64,000 nt of DNA from Asanoa iriomotensis (GCF_016862515.1 NZ_BONC01000026.1:41403-105402); one strand, 5' to 3'. Shown: positions 41,479 to 50,224, counted from the first letter of the stretch. Made by a program: numbers and translations. Notes: generated from the letters alone by a model not told the origin.

Positions 41479-42011
41479 CGGACCTGTTCGATCGGCTCGG
41501 CGTTGGTCCTTGGGACGAACGAGCCTATTTCGACCTCGGTGAGACGTCCCACCGTGTCGAACTCCTCGACGGCAGCCTGCTGGTAACCGGCGCCGGCACC
41601 AAGGTGCGCCAACGCCTGGCCTCTCGACTCGCGATGAGCTTCAACGCGGCCGCGGAGAGATCCGGGCTCGTCGCCTACCAAGCGGTCAACCTGCGCCTAC
41701 GCACGGACCGGGTGGTGATTCCCGACCTCGTCGTTGCCGCAACCGATCCGGACGGTCTGGTGGTCGAGGCCGCTGAGGTCAAGCTGGTCTACGAGATCGG
41801 GCCGTCTACCAATGCGATCAAGAAGCAGCTCTACGCGGATGCCGGAATTCATAGCCTCCTGCTGGCGGAGCCGGAACCGGCAGGACTGGTCCTGCGGCTC
41901 TTCAGGTTGCGGGTTGAGCGGTACGTGCTTGCCGCGGAGGCGCGCAGCGGTCAGGTGTTGCGGCTTACCGAGCCCTTCCCGATCGAGCTTGCGGTCGACA
42001 CGCTTTCCTGA
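41475..42011 (+). CDS. Uma2 family (PD-(D/E)xK) endonuclease-like protein
   Basis: A 178-residue Uma2-type protein. HRVELLDGSLLVTGAG opens the fold. RVVIPDLVVAATDPDG carries the PD, AAEVKLVYEIGPSTNAIKK the E-x-(S/P)-ST, and AKAEL-like KKQLYADAGI the Lys. The C-terminal strand is HSLLLAEPEPAGLVLRLF. Uma2 genes are many in actinobacteria and mostly of unknown role. Here it overlaps nurA by GTGA as the fifth gene of the herA operon. Its last 61 bases overlap the convergent monooxygenase gene. Confidence 0.8.
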   Translation: MTDLFDRLGVGPWDERAYFDLGETSHRVELLDGSLLVTGAGTKVRQRLASRLAMSFNAAAERSGLVAYQAVNLRLRTDRVVIPDLVVAATDPDGLVVEAAEVKLVYEIGPSTNAIKKQLYADAGIHSLLLAEPEPAGLVLRLFRLRVERYVLAAEARSGQVLRLTEPFPIELAVDTLS

Positions 42012-43462
42012 GTGCGGCGCCCGAAGTGGAGTTCTGGGTCCGTGACGCGGTCGGCGCGGAGGAGTTTGACGTCTGTGTGGTAGTGCATCGAGGTCCGCCA
42101 CGGTAGGCGGTCGCCCTGGCGGGGGAGTTCGTCGATGACCCGGCGGATGTAGCCCGCGCCGAAGTCCAGGAACGGGCGCGTCGGCATCGCCGGGTCGGCC
42201 GGGGCCGGGCGGCAGATCTCATAGCCGTGTTTGTCCATGTGGGCCAGCAGCAGGCAGAAATGCTCGCAGAGCAGGCCCACCTTGAGCGTCCACGACGAGT
42301 TGGTGTAGCCCACGACGAACGCGAAGTTTGGCACTCCCGAGAGCATCATTCCCTTGTAGGCGATGGTGTCCGGGATGCTCACCGGGGCGCCGTCGACCGT
42401 GAGGGTCACGCCGGCCAGCGCCTGGACCCGCAGGCCCGTGGCCGTGACGATGATGTCCGCTGCCAGGTCGCGGCCCGAGGCCAGGCGGATGCCCTGCTCG
42501 GTGAACGTCTCGATCCGGTCCGTGACCATCTCGGCGGTGCCGGCGCGGATCGCCGCGAACAGGTCGCCGTCGGGCACCAGGCACAACCGTTGATCCCACG
42601 GGTTGTACGGCGGCCGGAAGTGCTCGTCGACCGGATAGCCCTCGGGCAGGCTGCGGGCGTTGAGCCAGCGGATCACGCGGCGCGCCCGGTCGGGGTGGCG
42701 CTGGCAGAACCGCCAGATCGTGCGCTGCATCGTGATGTTCTTGCGCCGGGTCCAGGCGTGCCCGCGCTCCGGGCCCAGGTATTTCTTCAGCGCGTTGCCG
42801 ATCGCGTCCTTGGTGGGCATCGAGAGGATGTACGTCGGGGTGCGCTGGAGCAGTGTGACGTGGGCGGCGGTCCCCGCCATCGCCGGGACGATCGTGACCG
42901 CGGTCGCACCGCTGCCGACCACGACGACCCGCTTGCCGGCGTAGTCGAGGTCCGCCGGCCAGTGTTGCGGGTGCACGATGGTGCCCTCGAAGCGGTCGCG
43001 ACCCTCGAAGTGCGGCGTGAAGCCCTCGTCGTAGCGGTAGTAGCCACCGGCGCAGAAGAGCCAGCGGGCCGTGAACGTGACCGGCTCGCCCGCCCGGTCC
43101 ACCATGACCGTCCACAGTGCTGTCTCGGAGTCGAACGCCGCCGCGCGTACCCGATGGTGGTAGCGGATGTGTGGGTCCAGGCCGTTCTCCGTCGCGGTCT
43201 CCCGCAGGTAGGCGAGGATCCGGGGCGCCGAGGCGATCGCCTCCTGGTCGAGCCACGGCTTGAACGCGTAGCCGAACGTGTGCAGGTCGGAGTCCGAGCG
43301 CGTGCCGGGATAGCGGAACAGGTCCCAGGTGCCGCCGGACGCGGCGCGGGCCTCCAGGATCGCGAACGTCTTGGCCGGTAGCTCGGTCTTGAGGTAGCGC
43401 CCGGCCCCGATGCCGGAGATGCCGGCGCCGACGATCAGGACATCGAAATGCTCCACCGCCAT
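41951..43462 (-). CDS. Flavin-containing Baeyer-Villiger-type monooxygenase
   Basis: A 503-residue FAD/NADPH monooxygenase of the EthA-like group. The FAD motif is FDVLIVGAGISGIGAGRYLK. The RCSDL-like stretch SGGTWDLFRYPGTRSDSDLH is typical. The NADPH motif is KRVVVVGSGATAVTIVPAMA, preceded by the BVMO fingerprint-like region FEGTIVHPQHWPADLDYAGK. It inserts oxygen beside a carbonyl or oxidises heteroatoms; EthA relatives act on ketones and thioamides. The start is the ATG at 43462. The last 61 bases overlap the Uma2 gene. Confidence 0.92.
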   Translation of the reverse strand: MAVEHFDVLIVGAGISGIGAGRYLKTELPAKTFAILEARAASGGTWDLFRYPGTRSDSDLHTFGYAFKPWLDQEAIASAPRILAYLRETATENGLDPHIRYHHRVRAAAFDSETALWTVMVDRAGEPVTFTARWLFCAGGYYRYDEGFTPHFEGRDRFEGTIVHPQHWPADLDYAGKRVVVVGSGATAVTIVPAMAGTAAHVTLLQRTPTYILSMPTKDAIGNALKKYLGPERGHAWTRRKNITMQRTIWRFCQRHPDRARRVIRWLNARSLPEGYPVDEHFRPPYNPWDQRLCLVPDGDLFAAIRAGTAEMVTDRIETFTEQGIRLASGRDLAADIIVTATGLRVQALAGVTLTVDGAPVSIPDTIAYKGMMLSGVPNFAFVVGYTNSSWTLKVGLLCEHFCLLLAHMDKHGYEICRPAPADPAMPTRPFLDFGAGYIRRVIDELPRQGDRLPWRTSMHYHTDVKLLRADRVTDPELHFGRRTQESVSTASSIGKGSVSRNT

Positions 43463-43546
43463 GCCCTGACGTTAATGCTGCCGGCAGCACCTGAACAGCC
43501 CCGGCGGAGGGCCGCGCCGGGTAGGCCGGCGCGGCCCTCGCTATGA

Positions 43547-44353
43547 CTACGGCCGCCAGCCGTCGCGGTAGACCACCGTGGTCAACGCGACCTCGTCGTG
43601 CGAGCTGCCCGGCACCGGAGCCGTCCGCACCGAGGCCGGCCGGTCGACCAGCACGCACACGTCCGCGCCGGGCCACCACCAGCCCGTGGAGCGGGCGAGG
43701 GCGGCCCAGTGTCCGAAATGGTCGGCAGTGTCGGAGTCCCAGCTCGCCAGGCCGAGGCGGTGCAGGGTGTCGTAGTAGCCGATCCAGCACGCGTCCTGCT
43801 GCCCGTACCAGCACACCGGGACGTCAGGGCCGAGCGCCGCCCGGACCGGATGCCGGAACCCGTCGCCCAGGCTGCGATGCAGACCGCCGCGGACCGCCTG
43901 GTGCAGCACCACCGCCAGTGGCACGCCGCGACCGATCGCGTCCAGCGGTGGCAGTTCGGGCCAGGGATCCTTCTTCTTCCCGGGCTGGCGGGCCGGTGAC
44001 AGCTCCGGATCGGCGTAGCCGACGCCGGCGCTGAGCGCGGCCCGCAACCGGGACCCCACGGCGGCCACGTCGGTGGCCGGCGGCGGCGAACCCACCGGGT
44101 CACGGATCCAGCGGTAGAGGTCGTCCAGCGTGGGCCAGCCGTCGACCAGGGCGAGCGCCTTGGCGGGGGAGGAGACCCACTCGAACCGGGGACGTGGTCG
44201 GGAGATCCGGGCGTAGATCGCGGTCACGGAGCGTTCCGCGGTCTCCCGATCGGCGGGCAGTGTGGACAGGGCCTGGTCAAGCCATTCCTGTCGGATGAGC
44301 ACTGCTTCTCGCCAGGTTTGGGCGGCGTCATTGCGCCGCACCGGCGCGGTCAT
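43547..44353 (-). CDS. DUF6745-like protein
   Basis: A 268-residue soluble protein. The stretch WYGQQDACWIGYYDTLHRLG and the following WWWPGADVCVLVDRPASVRT resemble the DUF6745 domain found in actinobacteria and cyanobacteria, usually preceded by the kind of ERSVTAIYARISRPRPRFEW segment seen here. No function is known. The start is the ATG at 44353. It is divergent from the zinc-ribbon gene at 44477, with 123 bases between. Confidence 0.72.
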   Translation of the reverse strand: MTAPVRRNDAAQTWREAVLIRQEWLDQALSTLPADRETAERSVTAIYARISRPRPRFEWVSSPAKALALVDGWPTLDDLYRWIRDPVGSPPPATDVAAVGSRLRAALSAGVGYADPELSPARQPGKKKDPWPELPPLDAIGRGVPLAVVLHQAVRGGLHRSLGDGFRHPVRAALGPDVPVCWYGQQDACWIGYYDTLHRLGLASWDSDTADHFGHWAALARSTGWWWPGADVCVLVDRPASVRTAPVPGSSHDEVALTTVVYRDGWRP

Positions 44354-44476
44354 CGCGCGAGGGCGTCGACGCCCTTTCGGTTGGAGATCATCCGTCCATG
44401 GTGCCACAGGACCGCAAGACCTGCGCACCGTTGGTACTGTCCCGGAGATCCAGCCGTCCCTCTCAGCGGAGTCGTG

Positions 44477-45091
44477 ATGATCATCTTCGGTGTGTCGGTC
44501 TTCTACATCTTCGGTCTGATCGGCACCGGGCAGTTCCACTGCCCGCACTGCGGCGGCGACCGGGACTACGAGCACCGCACCGCGCGCCGGTTCTTCACGC
44601 TGTTCTTCCTGCCGGTGATCCCGCTGGACAAGGTCGGCGAGGTCGTCCGCTGCAAGACCTGCCGCACCAAGTTCGACCCGATCGTGCTGACCCGCCCGAC
44701 CACCGCCCAGCTCGCCAGCGCCCTCCCGGCCGGCATGCGGGCCGCCGCGGCCGTCGTGCTGCGCGCCGGCGGGGTCTCCGACGCCGCGGCCAGGGCCGCC
44801 GTCGACGCGGTGCGCGAGGCGGGCGCGACCGACTACGACCTCGCGCACGTGAGCGCCGACGCCGGCCAGCCCACCGAGTTCGCGGTCGAGCCGCTGCGCG
44901 CCCTGGCCGGCAACTTCACGCAGGACGCCTGCGAGCGCCAGCTCGCCAACGCGGTCCGGATCGCCCTCTCCGACGGCCCGCTCAGCCAGCCCGAGCGCGA
45001 GGCCATCCACTGGATCGCCGAGCAGCTCCGGATGACCCCGGCCCACGCGACCGGCGTCATCGCCACGGTCGAGCAGTCGATCCGCAACTAG
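44477..45091 (+). CDS. Zinc-ribbon membrane protein with TerB-like domain
   Basis: A 204-residue protein. It has one N-terminal helix (IIFGVSVFYIFGLIGTG), then a four-Cys zinc ribbon split by an amphipathic insert (FHCPHCGGDRDYEHR and VRCKTCRTKFDPIVL). A helical C-terminal domain has a TerB-like outline: LRALAGNFTQDACERQLANA, LSDGPLSQPEREAIHWIAEQ. The start is the ATG at 44477, with GCGGAG upstream. TerB-like domains appear in stress and envelope proteins; no function is known here. The 3' end overlaps the convergent acetyltransferase gene by four bases. Confidence 0.75.
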   Translation: MIIFGVSVFYIFGLIGTGQFHCPHCGGDRDYEHRTARRFFTLFFLPVIPLDKVGEVVRCKTCRTKFDPIVLTRPTTAQLASALPAGMRAAAAVVLRAGGVSDAAARAAVDAVREAGATDYDLAHVSADAGQPTEFAVEPLRALAGNFTQDACERQLANAVRIALSDGPLSQPEREAIHWIAEQLRMTPAHATGVIATVEQSIRN

Positions 45092-45828
45092 AGGTCGCGG
45101 ACTTCGATCACTCGGGTGGACGGGGCGGCCACGCCGATCGCCGCGCGGTGGGCGAGGCGCTCCGGGTCGACCATGAAGGACTCGTAGCCGGCGCGGTCCG
45201 CGAAGCGGATCAGGTGCACCTCGGTCGTGCCGTCGGTGCCGCGGGTGCGCCGTTCCACGGTGCCGCGGTGCCGGGGGAGGAGCGCGAGCACCGCGTCCTC
45301 GTAGCCCTGTCCGGCCGGAACGTGCCCAGCGGCCATCTCGACCACGGCGACCAGCAGCAGGCCGGCACCCGGCCGCTCCAGCCAGACCGAGGCGGGCCAG
45401 CCGGGCCGCTCGGCGGGCTGCTGGTGCGACTCGACGAAACCGTGCCGGGCGTAGAAGCGGGCGGCATGGTCGTTGCCGGCCAGGTACGCGAGCCGCACCG
45501 GCCGCCCGCCCGCCGCGTCGATCAGGGCGGTGAGCAGCGCCGAGCCCACCCCGCGGCCCTGCGCGGCCGGCCGCACGTACAGCCGCCACACGATCGGGAC
45601 CTCGCCGGACAGGTCGAGGTTGCCGATGCCGAGCAGCTCGTCGCCCTCCGCCGCGACCAGCACCGTGGTGTTCGCGATCGCCCGCTCGGTCGCCTCGGCC
45701 GACCACCACGTCGCCAGCCCGTGCGCGACGTAGTCGGCGCCGGCGAACGCGTACGTCGCCGGCCAGGTCTCGTGCCCGACCGCGATGATCTGGGCGATGT
45801 CGCCCGGGCCGGCCGCTCTGATCTCCAT
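45088..45828 (-). CDS. GNAT acetyltransferase fused to a ferredoxin-like dimeric domain
   Basis: A 246-residue protein of two parts. Residues 1-150 are a GNAT domain: MEIRAAGPGDIAQIIAVGHE, WRLYVRPAAQGRGVGSALLT, and HAARFYARHGFVESHQQPA. Residues about 160-246 resemble a small alpha/beta-barrel dimer (DUF1330/EthD-type): LLLVAVVEMAAGHVPAGQGY, TEVHLIRFADRAGYESFM and the D-P-E-R segment. The fusion is uncommon. The ATG at 45828 was chosen over a TTG three codons upstream. Substrate and role are unknown. Confidence 0.82.
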   Translation of the reverse strand: MEIRAAGPGDIAQIIAVGHETWPATYAFAGADYVAHGLATWWSAEATERAIANTTVLVAAEGDELLGIGNLDLSGEVPIVWRLYVRPAAQGRGVGSALLTALIDAAGGRPVRLAYLAGNDHAARFYARHGFVESHQQPAERPGWPASVWLERPGAGLLLVAVVEMAAGHVPAGQGYEDAVLALLPRHRGTVERRTRGTDGTTEVHLIRFADRAGYESFMVDPERLAHRAAIGVAAPSTRVIEVRDL

Positions 45829-45842
45829 GGCCGTCAAGCCTG

Positions 45843-46553
45843 TCAGACGAGCAGGCCTCCGGTCGCCCGGATGTTCTGCCCGGTGATCCAGCCCGCGTCC
45901 GCCGTGGTCAGGAACGCCACCACGGCCGCGACGTCGTGCGGCGTGCCGAGCCGCCCGAGCGCGCTCCAGGCCGCCGACAGCGCCAGCTCCTCCGCGGAGT
46001 TGTGCGCCCGCAGCAGGTCCGTGTCGGTGGCGCCGGGTGAGACCGTGTTGACGGTGATCCCGCGCGGGCCCAGCTCGCGCGCCGCCACCGCGGTGACCTG
46101 CTCCAACGCCGCTTTGCTGGCGCAGTAGAGCACGTTGCCCGGCGCCGGCGAGACCGTGTTGATGGTGGAGATGTTGACGATCCGGCCGCCGTCGCGCATC
46201 AGCGGCGCCGCCCGCCCGATCGCCAGCAGCGGCACCTTCGTGTTGGCGGTCAGCGCCCGGTCGAACTCCTCGGCGGTGACGTCGGCGACCGCCGCGGGCA
46301 CGATCACGCCGGCGTTGTTGACCAGGATGTCGAGTCCATCCTGGATCGGCGCGAACATTTCGTCCAAACTGGACAGCGACGTCTGGTCGGCCCGCACCGC
46401 GATCGAGCCGGGGCAGAGCGCGGCCACCTCGTCGGCGGCCGCCTTGTCGTTGGCGTAGGTGAACACGACGCGGTGGCCGGCCGCGGACAGGCGCTCGACG
46501 ACGGCCCGGCCGATGCCCCGCGAGCCGCCGGTGACCAGGGCGGTGGATGTCAT
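45843..46553 (-). CDS. Short-chain dehydrogenase/reductase
   Basis: A 236-residue classical SDR. The cofactor loop is ALVTGGSRGIGRAVVERL. The NAG motif is DILVNNAGVIVPAAVADV. The catalytic residues are Ser in IVNISTINTVSPAPGNV, and Tyr and Lys in LYCASKAALEQVT. The tail is GWITGQNIRATGGLLV. The Tyr-x-x-x-Lys is present as YCASK. The substrate is unknown. The start is the ATG at 46553. An AraC regulator gene lies 11 bases upstream on the same strand. Confidence 0.93.
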   Translation of the reverse strand: MTSTALVTGGSRGIGRAVVERLSAAGHRVVFTYANDKAAADEVAALCPGSIAVRADQTSLSSLDEMFAPIQDGLDILVNNAGVIVPAAVADVTAEEFDRALTANTKVPLLAIGRAAPLMRDGGRIVNISTINTVSPAPGNVLYCASKAALEQVTAVAARELGPRGITVNTVSPGATDTDLLRAHNSAEELALSAAWSALGRLGTPHDVAAVVAFLTTADAGWITGQNIRATGGLLV

Positions 46554-46564
46554 GCCCCGGGACG

Positions 46565-47356
46565 CTACGCGCCGGGCAGCGGCTCGTATTGAACGATTGC
46601 GCACAGCTGGGCCGGGGTCAGCCCGGCCATCGCGCGGGTCGACCGGGTGAAGTGCGCCTGGTCGGCGTAGCCGGCGCCGGTAGCGGCGCGCGCCGGCCCC
46701 ACCCCTTCGGTGAGCAGGCCGAGCGCGGCCTGGAACCGGGAAACCCGGGCCACGGTGGCCGGTGCGAGCCCGATCTCCCGGCGGAAGCCGAGTTCCAGCG
46801 CCCGCCGGCTGACACCGAGCCGGTCCGCCAGCGCCGAAACGGCGATCCGCGGGCCCTGCAGGCGGCTCCAGGCGGCAGAGACGACCGGCGGCGGCGCGGC
46901 CGCTCCGAGCCGGGCCAGCAGCGCCGCGTCGAGCAGCGCGAACCGGGCCGGCCAGGACGGTGCCGCGAACAGCCGCTCGGCCAACGGGTCGGCCCGCGGG
47001 CCCAGCACGTCGCGCCAGTCGACGATCTGGCCGACCAGCGCGCTCGACGGGAGTCCGAACAGGACGGACACGCCGGCCGGGGTCAGCCCGACCGAGATGC
47101 CGCGGCCCCAGGTGGTCCTCCCGTCGACGGTCGCCTGGGCGCGGGGACCGCTGAAGACCGCGAACGGGCCTTCGAAGGCGATCACGAGCGTGGTCGAGCT
47201 GAGCGGGAGCACGCGGTGGGGCAGTGGTGCGCCGGTGTGCGAGGAGAACCCGCCGTAGCCCAGCACGTACGGGCGCAGCCGCGGGTCGGGCCGTCCGGGC
47301 GTCGCGCGGCACGCACCCTCGGGCGGGCGCAGCGGCACCGAATGGATCAGCTCCAC
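46565..47356 (-). CDS. AraC family transcriptional regulator
   Basis: A 263-residue regulator. The N-terminal two-thirds is a ligand-sensing domain with PLPHRVLPLSSTTLVIAFEG. The C-terminal two-helix-turn-helix unit is VSALADRLGVSRRALELGFR followed by VARVSRFQAALGLLTEGVG and GYADQAHFTRSTRAMAGLTP. The start is a GTG at 47356, eight bases from the stop of the STAND gene. It probably regulates the short-chain dehydrogenase that follows in the same direction. Confidence 0.87.
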   Translation of the reverse strand: MELIHSVPLRPPEGACRATPGRPDPRLRPYVLGYGGFSSHTGAPLPHRVLPLSSTTLVIAFEGPFAVFSGPRAQATVDGRTTWGRGISVGLTPAGVSVLFGLPSSALVGQIVDWRDVLGPRADPLAERLFAAPSWPARFALLDAALLARLGAAAPPPVVSAAWSRLQGPRIAVSALADRLGVSRRALELGFRREIGLAPATVARVSRFQAALGLLTEGVGPARAATGAGYADQAHFTRSTRAMAGLTPAQLCAIVQYEPLPGA

Positions 47357-47363
47357 CGACCCA

Positions 47364-49949
47364 TCATCGCGGAGCCGCCAGCGCGTACGCCACCGCCGAG
47401 GCCAGGTTGTCGGCGGTGCCCTCGGCCCACGCCCCGGTGTGCGCGGCGGTGTCCGGCTCGGGGCCACCGCCCGGCCACGGCGGCACGTACGACCGCATCC
47501 ACGCGGCGCTGGCCGTCGTCCGCAGCTTGTGTGCGGCCGCGGCCAGCCGCACCGCCCGGTCCTGCGCACCCCGCCGGGCGGCGACGTCGGCCAAGGCCTC
47601 GAGGAATAGCGCGGCACCGGCCTCGTCGCGGTTGCCGCCCGCCACCCGCAGTCCCGACTCCAGGCACGTGGCCGCGTTTTCCAGGTCGCCGCCGGCGACG
47701 GCCGTGACCGCGAGGCTGTAGAGCGCGACGACCTCGCCCAGGTAGTCGTTGGTCTTGCGGGCGATCCGCAGCCCGTCGGTGAACTTGTCGACGGCGTCCG
47801 CGAAGTCGCCGGTGCTCAGCGGCACCAGGCCCAAGCGGGCGTAGTAGAGCGAGATCATCCACTCCTCGCCCAGCCGCTCGCTGATCTGCTTGGTCTCCTC
47901 CAGCAGCTCGCGGGCGAGGTCGTACTCACCGCGAGCGATGGCGAGCTGCCCGAGCATCCCGGCGGCCCGGGCGGTGGCGTCCTCGTCGCCGACCTCGCGC
48001 AGCAGCGGAAGCGCCTGCTCCAGCTTGGCCCGACCGGCGACCGCCTGCCCCGTCATCACCGAGATCGCGCCGTCGCCGAAGAGCACATGGGCGTACGCCT
48101 GAGGCGAGAGCGAGTCCGCACGCTCCAGCACCCGCTCGATGTTGCGGGCGCCCTCGTCGGTGTGGCCGCGCAGCCACCACAGGACCCAGACGATCCAGCC
48201 CAGCCGCACGGCGTCCTCGAGCTGGTCGGTGTCGATGAACCAGCTCATCGCCGCGCGGAGGTTGTCGTGCTCGACCTCGAGCTCGTCGACGGCCTGGGGG
48301 TTGGTGGACGTCCGGCCGAGCGGCGGCGCGGTGCGCTCGGCGAACTCCAGGTAGTGCCGGGCGTGCCGGTCGTGGGTGTCCTTCCAGTCGCCGGCGTCCA
48401 GGAGCCGCTCAAGGGCGAAGTCCCGGATGATCCCGAGCATCGTGAACCGCGGCTCGCGCTCGCCCGGTTCCTGGGTGATCAGGCTGCTCTCGACCAGCGA
48501 GGCGAGCGCGTCCAGGCCGGCGTACTGGTCGGGCATGCCGGCCACCGCGCGGGCCGCGTTGAGGTCGAACGCCCCGGCGAAGACGCCGAGCCGGGCGAAC
48601 AGCTCCTGCTCGCGGGGCGGCAGCAGCTGGTAGCTCCAGGCGATCGCGTCCCGCAGCGTGCGCTGGCGGGCGGGCAGGTCGCGGGCACCGCCGGTGAGCG
48701 TGCCGAGGCGGCTGGCCAGCCGGTCGAGCAACGCCCGCGGGGTGAGCACCCGCACCTTGGCTGCGGCGAGCTCGATCGCGAGGGGCAGGCCGTCGAGCCG
48801 GCGGACGATCTCGGCGATCGCCGCCGCGTCGTCCGCACCGACGCCGAAGTCGGCCTTCACGGCCCGGGCCCGCTCGACGAAGAGCCGGGCCGCGCCGTCC
48901 CGGCGGACCGCGATCGCGGGGTCCTCCCTCGGGTCGGGCACCGGCAGCGGCGGCACGTCGAACACGTGCTCGCCGGTCAGGCGCAGCGGGACCCGGCTGG
49001 TGGCCAGCACGGTGACGCCGGGCGCCGCGTCGAGCACGGCGGCCAGTGCCGGTGACGCCTCGGCGAGGTGCTCCATGTTGTCGACGACGAGCAGCAGCGA
49101 CCGGTTGCGCAGGTAGGTGACCACGTCGTCGATCGGCGACCGGTTGGGCACGGTGCGCAGGCCGAGGGACTGGGCCAGCGCGGCGGCGACCAGGGCCGGG
49201 TCGGTGACGCCGGACAGGTCCACGAAACGCACGCCGTCCGCGTACGTGTTGCGCAGCTCCGCACCGAGCTCGGTCGCGAGCCGGGTCTTGCCGACGCCGC
49301 CAGGCCCCGTCAGTGTGACCAGCCGCACGTCGTCGCTGGTCAGCAGGTCGCGCAGGCCGCGCAGCTCGACGCGCCGGCCGAGCAGCGGGTTCGGTGGCAC
49401 CGGCAGCTCGTCGCGCGGCGTCACCTCGGGCTCGGCCTGCGCCGTGCGCCGGGAGCTGAATCGCTCGGTGAGCAGCACCGCGATGTCCTCGCCGACCACC
49501 CGGCGCAGCTCGTCCGCCGAGCGGAACTGCCGGTAGCTGACGCGGGCGTCGTCGCGGATCCGGTCGAGCATGGCGGCCAGCCGCGGGTCGCGGTCGGGGG
49601 CGGGCGTCTTGACGTAGATCAGCTTGGGGAGGTTCCCGGCGAACCGCAGCTCCTCGGCGATGCCGGACACCTCGGCCTCGGGCGCCACCCAGCCGTAGCT
49701 CTCCCAGTAGACGCCGATGAAAAGCTGGCTCTGCTCGATGTAGGCGCGGTAGACGTCCTGTGGCCGGTGCGGGCGGGCGCCCAGCTCGAACATGACCGGC
49801 ACCAGCCGCATCCGGGCGATCGCGTCACGGACCGCCAGTCGCTCGGGCTCGAGCTCCTCCAGCGTCGACGAGACGAACACCCGCAACCGGTGGTCCGGCG
49901 TGTGGATCAGGTTGCTCGATCCAGAGGCCGGCTCGCCAGAGCTTGCCAT
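47364..49949 (-). CDS. DUF4062-STAND-TPR signalling ATPase (NLR-like)
   Basis: An 861-residue protein. About residues 22-170 are DUF4062, a TIR-like Rossmann domain: LRVFVSSTLEELEPERLAVR and QSQLFIGVYWESYGWVAPEA. About 190-480 is a STAND/NB-ARC ATPase: Walker A LTGPGGVGKTRLATELG, Walker B LLLVVDNMEHLAEASPAL, and RLDGLPLAIELAAAKVRVL with the GLPLA motif. A winged helix (TLRDAIAWSYQLLPPREQEL) follows, then about 600-830 tetratricopeptide repeats. This is the layout of plant and animal NLR receptors, with a DUF4062 end as possible effector. No DNA-binding domain is visible, unlike SARP or LuxR STAND regulators. Start: ATG at 49949. Confidence 0.85.
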   Translation of the reverse strand: MASSGEPASGSSNLIHTPDHRLRVFVSSTLEELEPERLAVRDAIARMRLVPVMFELGARPHRPQDVYRAYIEQSQLFIGVYWESYGWVAPEAEVSGIAEELRFAGNLPKLIYVKTPAPDRDPRLAAMLDRIRDDARVSYRQFRSADELRRVVGEDIAVLLTERFSSRRTAQAEPEVTPRDELPVPPNPLLGRRVELRGLRDLLTSDDVRLVTLTGPGGVGKTRLATELGAELRNTYADGVRFVDLSGVTDPALVAAALAQSLGLRTVPNRSPIDDVVTYLRNRSLLLVVDNMEHLAEASPALAAVLDAAPGVTVLATSRVPLRLTGEHVFDVPPLPVPDPREDPAIAVRRDGAARLFVERARAVKADFGVGADDAAAIAEIVRRLDGLPLAIELAAAKVRVLTPRALLDRLASRLGTLTGGARDLPARQRTLRDAIAWSYQLLPPREQELFARLGVFAGAFDLNAARAVAGMPDQYAGLDALASLVESSLITQEPGEREPRFTMLGIIRDFALERLLDAGDWKDTHDRHARHYLEFAERTAPPLGRTSTNPQAVDELEVEHDNLRAAMSWFIDTDQLEDAVRLGWIVWVLWWLRGHTDEGARNIERVLERADSLSPQAYAHVLFGDGAISVMTGQAVAGRAKLEQALPLLREVGDEDATARAAGMLGQLAIARGEYDLARELLEETKQISERLGEEWMISLYYARLGLVPLSTGDFADAVDKFTDGLRIARKTNDYLGEVVALYSLAVTAVAGGDLENAATCLESGLRVAGGNRDEAGAALFLEALADVAARRGAQDRAVRLAAAAHKLRTTASAAWMRSYVPPWPGGGPEPDTAAHTGAWAEGTADNLASAVAYALAAPR

Positions 49950-50045
49950 GAAAAATCATCACATCCCCCCGTACGGCTGACGAAGCTACCTGCTTTCGGC
50001 AGCGCTGCGTAAGACGGGTCCCACCCAACGCGACGGAGCACTCCC

Positions 50046-50059
50046 TGAGAGCGCTCCCA
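50046..50059. promoter_or_regulatory. CebR box 1 (imperfect)
   Basis: TGAGAGCGCTCCCA differs from the known CebR operator TGGGAGCGCTCCCA at one base. It lies upstream of the -35 box and may also influence the divergent STAND gene, whose start is at 49949. Confidence 0.7.
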
Positions 50060-50067
50060 TAACGATA

Positions 50068-50081
50068 TGGGAACGCTCCCA
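50068..50081. promoter_or_regulatory. CebR box 2
   Basis: TGGGAACGCTCCCA matches the CebR operator with one central change. It ends ten bases before the -35 box, so a bound repressor could contact RNA polymerase. Confidence 0.75.
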
Positions 50082-50091
50082 GCAACCGGTA

Positions 50092-50120
50092 TTGACGGGG
50101 ACGAAACCGATCGGCAATCT
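50092..50120 (+). promoter_or_regulatory. Promoter of the ceb operon
   Basis: -35 TTGACG at 50092-50097 and -10 CAATCT at 50115-50120 are separated by 17 bases. The predicted transcription start is near 50127, inside the third CebR box, as expected for a promoter under direct LacI-family repression. The 5' leader to cebE would be about 100 bases. Confidence 0.65.
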
Positions 50121-50122
50121 CG

Positions 50123-50136
50123 TGGGAGCGCTCCCG
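50123..50136. promoter_or_regulatory. CebR box 3 over the transcription start
   Basis: TGGGAGCGCTCCCG keeps 13 of 14 operator bases. It covers the predicted start of transcription, so bound CebR would block initiation; cellobiose would release it. Confidence 0.78.
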
Positions 50137-50224
50137 GCGGACCGTGAACCGGCACGAGTCCGGACGAATCCGTGTGGCGCCGACCACCCCACCACTTTGT
50201 GTTCAGACCTGAGAGGGGTCCTGG

